From CAZDIO01 sp964505555 (GTDB lineage Bacteria; Bdellovibrionota_C; UBA2361; SZUA-149; CAZDIO01), in the NCBI GenBank assembly GCA_964505555.1, contig CAZDIO010000033.1:1-15340 (forward strand): a stretch of DNA of 15,340 bases. Direction: 5' to 3'. The translations under genes were made by a program, and so were the position numbers. The first letter of the stretch is position 1, and every line of letters begins with the position of its first letter. The notes under the pieces were generated by a model that was not told the origin of the DNA, ran no database searches, and worked only from the letters and a program-made list of their open reading frames with translations. Shown in pieces: positions 12,518 through 15,340 of this stretch.

Positions 12518-13975
12518 ATGAGTAAGACAGGAAGTGAGGAAGGGGTTCGTTATGGGTTGATGCTCATACTCTTTGTATTGTTGGTTTCTCTTGCTTTTTC
12601 TCCATGTGCTCTTCAGAAGTTAGCTCTTGAAAAAAGTAGCACATTTGGCCAAGCGATCTTTAAAGCAAAATCTTTATCTCTTTCGGATCCATTTTCGTGG
12701 AGCTTGGCAGGGGTAAGCTGGGAGCCGATAGAGTGGGCACATTTTATTTTTTCATTTCTTATCTCTGCAAGCGATCTCCAGAGAATCGCCTTTATTGCAT
12801 TTTGTTTTTTTATCGGCGCTTGGGGGTGTTTTAAACTGGCTTCTTTTTTCCAACTGGGAAAGGTTTCTTCCTTTCTTTCAGTATTGATATTCCTCGTTCT
12901 TTGTAAGGTGCATATTTCTGAAGACTCTCATCTCTGGGGAATTCTTCTCCTTCCTTCCTTGCTGCTTTGGAGTTTTCGGTTGGAGCGAGGGGATCTTCTG
13001 AAGATTCTTTTAGGCTCTCTTCTATGGTTTCAAAGTGATCGCAGCTCTTTTGTGTTTCCCTGGTGTTTACTGCTGTTGGCACTGGGAGCTTTCTCTCGGA
13101 GGGAGTTTCGGAAAGGAAGAAAATATTTCATTATTTTTGGCATTGTTTCTGTTCTTTCTGCCTGCAATCTTCAGGCTTACAATATGTCTGGCGCCTTAGT
13201 TTTTTATCCTTTGAAGATCCTCTCCTCTCACCAAGCACTTTTTTCTTCGCTTTCTGGTTTTCAATCTCCAAATTTCCATGAACAGAAGCTCTTAGTGGGA
13301 TTTGTAGTCCTCCTTGTTTTTTTCCTTCTTTCTTTGAAGCTTGAATTTCCCGCAGGATTTTCCCTTCTAGCGCTTTCTTCGGTTATCTTGGCTCTTTTTA
13401 CAACAAAGTATTACCTCGTATTCTTTGTTGTTATTTCGATTGTTGTTGGGAAGACTGGAAAACACTTTCTGCAGGAATCGGCCCAAAAAGAGTCTTGTTT
13501 CAAAAGGGGAGTTCTTGCCTTTTGTCTTAGCGCACTTCTTCTTCCGAGCATCGGAAAGGTTTTTTCAAAAAACGATCAGCAGAGGATGCAGCTTCAGGAA
13601 GGGATTTCCTCTCTTGTAAGTTACTATGGAGAGGAAGAAGAATTACGCCTTTTTCACAGTCCAGAGTTTTCAGATCTTCTTTCGGTAAACAAGGTAAAGA
13701 TTTTTTTTGATGATCGCGAACTGTTCTTTCTTCACCCACTCGATTCTCCCAAAGGGAGTGTGGGCGCGGATTATCAAGAGCTAACTTCTCTTGGAGGGAA
13801 ATGGCAAGAGGTCCTCAAGTTTTGGAAGTTTAACGGAGCGATGCTTCCCGATACCCATCCTCTTTCTGGATTGCTTATAGAAAGGGGCTGGAGAATTTTT
13901 AAAAGAGCTGACGTTGTTCAACCCAAAAAGCTCACACCGAATCAGACGAAAACAGTGTTGTTTCTTGTGCCGTGA
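12518..13975 (+). CDS. Polytopic membrane protein, possible GT-C-like family, function unknown
   Basis: A 485-residue protein with roughly ten hydrophobic segments between residues 12 and 350, then a soluble C-terminal domain. The early loop DPFSWSLAGVSWEPIEWAHF recalls uncharacterised bacterial membrane proteins with DPFS(F/W)T..G..W..HEWL after the first helix. Their C-terminal ends read like VFIDGR...Y...L followed by a VLLP..SPL..LL motif; here KIFFDDRELF, YQELTSLGGKW and GAMLPDTHPLSGLLIERGWRIF are in that order. These proteins resemble GT-C glycosyltransferases in topology, but catalytic residues are not proven, and the acidic EW pair here is the only candidate I can point to. The ATG at 12518 has GAGAGG only 2 bases away, so an internal ATG at 12560 is also possible. 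Gene real; function open. Confidence 0.72.
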   Translation: MSKTGSEEGVRYGLMLILFVLLVSLAFSPCALQKLALEKSSTFGQAIFKAKSLSLSDPFSWSLAGVSWEPIEWAHFIFSFLISASDLQRIAFIAFCFFIGAWGCFKLASFFQLGKVSSFLSVLIFLVLCKVHISEDSHLWGILLLPSLLLWSFRLERGDLLKILLGSLLWFQSDRSSFVFPWCLLLLALGAFSRREFRKGRKYFIIFGIVSVLSACNLQAYNMSGALVFYPLKILSSHQALFSSLSGFQSPNFHEQKLLVGFVVLLVFFLLSLKLEFPAGFSLLALSSVILALFTTKYYLVFFVVISIVVGKTGKHFLQESAQKESCFKRGVLAFCLSALLLPSIGKVFSKNDQQRMQLQEGISSLVSYYGEEEELRLFHSPEFSDLLSVNKVKIFFDDRELFFLHPLDSPKGSVGADYQELTSLGGKWQEVLKFWKFNGAMLPDTHPLSGLLIERGWRIFKRADVVQPKKLTPNQTKTVLFLVP

Positions 13976-14115
13976 TTGTATTGTTAGGTTGGCTAAAATT
14001 TAACCTGTCTAGAGCTGAAAAATTATAGGTTCGAAACTAAGAGCTTCCCAACCTTCCTTTGGAAAGTTGAACCTACGGATAGCAAGCCGCCTTTGTTCGA
14101 GGTCCGGGGTTTTCC
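13976..14115. other. Structured non-coding region after the membrane protein gene
   Basis: No reading frame. AGGTT/AACCT pairs recur: 13986-13990 with 14002-14006, and TAGGTTC (14026-14032) with GAACCTA (14069-14075). The latter encloses a hairpin CAACCTTCC (14049-14057), loop TTT, GGAAAGTTG (14061-14069) with one mismatch. The region may terminate the upstream transcript or form a leader of the tRNA operon; no T run is present. Confidence 0.4.
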
Positions 14116-14149
14116 AAATCAAGATTCCTTAACTGTATTATCTTGATTT
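14116..14149. promoter_or_regulatory. Perfect 10-bp inverted repeat upstream of the tRNA operon
   Basis: AAATCAAGAT (14116-14125) and ATCTTGATTT (14140-14149) are exact inverted copies 14 bases apart, ending 37 bases before tRNA-Tyr. The loop contains TATTAT (14136-14141), a possible -10 box without a clear -35. Position suggests an operator or promoter region of the tRNA operon; a terminator is less likely because no T run follows. Confidence 0.4.
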
Positions 14150-14186
14150 CATGTAATTCGTCTGTTACTGGTCGAACTCGCTATAG

Positions 14187-14269
14187 GGAGGGGTGCCCGA
14201 GTGGCTAAAGGGGGCGGGCTGTAAACCCGCTGGCTCACGTCTACATAGGTTCGAATCCTATCCCCTCCA
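14187..14269 (+). tRNA. tRNA-Tyr(GTA)
   Basis: Acceptor stem GGAGGGG pairs with CCCCTCC (14262-14268), with discriminator A at 14269. The anticodon stem GCGGG/CCCGC holds the loop CTGTAAA with anticodon GTA. There is a long variable arm, as expected for bacterial tRNA-Tyr, and a T arm AGGTTCGAATCCT. CCA is not encoded, unlike in the next two tRNAs, so it must be added. First of three tRNAs before tuf. Confidence 0.96.
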
Positions 14270-14364
14270 ATTTTTTGGAGCTTGGCTTTTTGTGAGTTTG
14301 ATTTTGTGAATTTAACTGAGCAGGACGCAAAAAGGAATTGGGCTTTTGAGCTCAATTCCTTTTT

Positions 14365-14440
14365 GCGGGAGTAGCTCAGTTGGTAGAGCATCAGCCTTCC
14401 AAGCTGAGGGTCGCGGGTTCGAGTCCCGTCTCCCGCTCCA
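14365..14440 (+). tRNA. tRNA-Gly(TCC)
   Basis: Acceptor GCGGGAG pairs with CTCCCGC (14430-14436), discriminator T, encoded CCA at 14438-14440. The anticodon loop CTTCCAA gives anticodon TCC, reading GGA/GGG codons. T arm GCGGGTTCGAGTCCCGT. The bases from 14434 on also form the left arm of a long downstream hairpin. Confidence 0.97.
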
Positions 14441-14525
14441 TTTTCGTGAAGCTTTTGACCCAACTCTTCGTTGCGGGAGATTGCTGCGCCTCGATTTGGG
14501 CCAAAATCTTTACGAAAATGGAGCG
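14434..14525 (+). repeat. Long imperfect hairpin directly after tRNA-Gly
   Basis: 14434-14461 pairs with 14498-14525: an 18-bp block (CGCTCCATTTTCGTGAAG with one G-T wobble) continues as CTTTTGACCC with GGGCCAAAAT, 3 non-Watson-Crick positions in 28. Two more A-T pairs and TC/GA extend it towards a loop of about 26 bases. The left arm uses the last bases of tRNA-Gly, including CCA, so folding of this stem and of the tRNA acceptor compete. Confidence 0.75.
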
Positions 14526-14554
14526 AAGTTTGTTCGTTGCCTTGATAGATCTGT

Positions 14555-14682
14555 GCCCAAAAGCGAAATTTGGTGCAAAATCGAGGCGCGAGCAATTGGG
14601 AGGAGCGGAATGTGCTTCCTGCACATGAGCACCGCAGCAATTGCTCGCAACGAAGAGTTTGCGGCAAAGTTCGCTTTTGGGC
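14555..14682 (+). repeat. Second long imperfect hairpin ending at tRNA-Thr
   Basis: GCCCAAAAGCGAA (14555-14567) pairs with TTCGCTTTTGGGC (14670-14682), and pairing continues with few breaks to 14582/14655. Then GCGAGCAATTG (14588-14598) pairs with a run ending 14648, and the tip is ATGTGC (14610-14615), loop TTCCT, GCACAT (14621-14626). The right arm runs into the first two bases of tRNA-Thr. Confidence 0.75.
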
Positions 14683-14755
14683 CCATGTAGCTCAGGGGTA
14701 GAGCACCACCTTGGTAAGGTGGTGGCCCCGGGTTCAAATCCCGGCGTGGGCTCCA
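14681..14755 (+). tRNA. tRNA-Thr(GGT)
   Basis: Acceptor GCCCATG pairs with CGTGGGC (14745-14751, one T-G pair), discriminator T, encoded CCA at 14753-14755. The anticodon loop TTGGTAA gives anticodon GGT, reading ACC/ACU codons. T arm CCGGGTTCAAATCCCGG. It is the last tRNA before tuf, as thrT is in the E. coli thrU-tyrU-glyT-thrT-tufB operon. Confidence 0.97.
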
Positions 14756-14784
14756 TTCCATATTTTATATCGAGATACCCCTGC

Positions 14785-14925
14785 GTCACGACCATTAAAT
14801 TAAGGATTTTTATAGAACCACAGAGACACAGAGAAGATTAATAAAATCCCTTTTCCCTCTGTGTCTCTGCGCCTCTGTGGTTCTATAAATCTTTCTTTCA
14901 GAATCCTTAACTTAGTGGCTGTGAC
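14785..14925. repeat. CACAGAG-type palindromic repeat, copy 2 (MITE-like)
   Basis: Outer arms GTCAC...TTAAGGATT (14785-14808) and AATCCTTAA...GTGAC (14902-14925) are inverted with 4 differences in 24. Inner arms share TTTATAGAACCACAGAG followed by CACAGAG units: two on the left, three on the right, where an extra GCGCAGAG and a 12-base insertion occur. No open frame. It separates tRNA-Thr from the tuf leader. Confidence 0.88.
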
Positions 14926-15199
14926 CTCTGCGGTCATTATTAGGTGTCTCCAAAAACTCTCCCTCGGTTGTGTTTACACCCAGAAACCTTTGTGCTAGCG
15001 TTCTTTGCTTTCGTAATCGGGAGAAGCCTACTAAAAGGCTAAGAATTAAATTTTCATGTAACTTCGTGGGCTTGAAGAACATTTGAAGAAGATTTAGCGA
15101 TTATTGATTACTTTGCTTTAAGCCGCAATAAAGAAGTTTTTAAAATGCAAAGTTAAAACAATCGACGTTATTTACTAACTAATACTGGAGATTAAAAGA
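14926..15199 (+). promoter_or_regulatory. tuf leader region with a tentative promoter
   Basis: No reading frame. TTTACA (14973-14978), a 17-base spacer ending TGC, and TAGCGT (14996-15001) could be an extended -10 promoter, but the -10 match is poor. A small stem AGCCT/AGGCT lies at 15025-15040. The tuf ribosome site is GGAG at 15187-15190, 9 bases before the ATG. tuf may also be read from the tRNA operon, through the palindrome. Confidence 0.3.
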
Positions 15200-15340
15200 A
15201 TGTCGAAGGCGAAATTTGAGCGGAAGAAGCCGCATTTGAACGTAGGGACGATCGGGCACGTGGATCACGGGAAGACGACCCTAACGGCGGCGATGACGAA
15301 GACGGCGGCGGCAAAGGGGATGGGAGAGTTTCGCGCGTAT
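15200..15340 (+). CDS. tuf: Translation elongation factor Tu, N-terminal part
   Basis: EF-Tu carries aminoacyl-tRNA to the ribosome as a GTPase. Only the first 47 codons are inside the window; the frame is open to the end. It reads MSKAKFERKKPHLNVGTIGH and then VDHGKTTLTAAMTKTAAAKG, with the P-loop GHVDHGKT that binds the GTP phosphates; the switch I region follows outside. GGAG lies 9 bases before the ATG. The codons end mostly in G or C, unlike the genes to the left, which suits a very highly expressed gene. The preceding tRNA-Tyr, -Gly, -Thr order is the one seen before tufB in E. coli, which supports a conserved translation cluster. Assignment is certain. Confidence 0.98.
   Translation, partial: MSKAKFERKKPHLNVGTIGHVDHGKTTLTAAMTKTAAAKGMGEFRAY

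Noticed and set aside
14021..14047. Possible decayed tRNA (TAGGTTCGAAACTA resembles a T arm)
   Set aside because: No matching acceptor, D or anticodon stem can be built around it.
14149..14841. Several overlapping open frames over the tRNA genes on both strands
   Set aside because: They translate tRNA sequence (for example GRGFESRLP and GLEPATLSLEG, well-known false proteins from tRNA genes) and the structured spacer.

Overview
The window looks like chromosomal DNA from a Gram-negative, proteobacterium-like organism. The evidence is an AcrB-type RND pump, an RlpA lipoprotein, cardiolipin synthase, MEP isoprenoid synthesis (dxs), bacterial folate genes, and a tRNA-Tyr/Gly/Thr-tuf cluster in the order known from E. 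coli. The start of EF-Tu and the general style suggest a deltaproteobacterium-like lineage, but this is an impression only. The standard genetic code fits all genes.

Layout. 1-1049: 3' end of an RND efflux pump gene (+). 1080-1127: a strong palindrome, then dxs (-, 1164-3128) with a readable sigma70-type promoter. 3307-3801: folK (+). 3984-4244: a small one-helix membrane protein (+). 4356-6043: folP and a pabC-like lyase (-), overlapping by ATGA. 6156-7373: a BrnA-like ribbon-helix-helix protein and an RNase HI with a C-terminal extension (+). 7423-7934: a G+C-rich orphan gene (-) bracketed by two perfect or near-perfect hairpins. 7935-8400: no gene, but a CACAGAG palindrome and an intrinsic terminator. 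8401-9189: a TerB plus degenerate J-domain protein (-). 9356-11768: a three-gene ATGA-coupled operon rlpA, clsB-like, ybhP-like (+), meeting an RppH-like Nudix hydrolase (-) with no bases between stop codons. 12518-13975: a polytopic membrane protein (+). 14187-15340: tRNA-Tyr(GTA), tRNA-Gly(TCC), tRNA-Thr(GGT) and the first 47 codons of tuf.

Functional themes. FolK, FolP and PabC are three folate-pathway enzymes gathered within about 3 kb but on both strands. The rlpA/clsB/ybhP operon is an envelope module: glycan-strand cleavage, cardiolipin synthesis and an endonuclease/exonuclease/phosphatase-fold partner. tRNA genes and EF-Tu form a translation cluster.

The most unusual structure is non-coding. 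Two families of palindromic interspersed repeats occur (three copies built on a GTCGTTGC core, two built on CACAGAG units). The 240-base spacer between tRNA-Gly and tRNA-Thr folds into two long imperfect hairpins whose arms run into the tRNA ends and which share arms with each other. I found no CRISPR array, transposase or phage gene. No clearly new multi-gene system is demonstrated. The best candidates for follow-up are the tRNA spacer, the hairpin-bracketed orphan gene, the HPD-less TerB/J protein with its coupled mini-ORF, and the altered sulfa-pocket loop of FolP.
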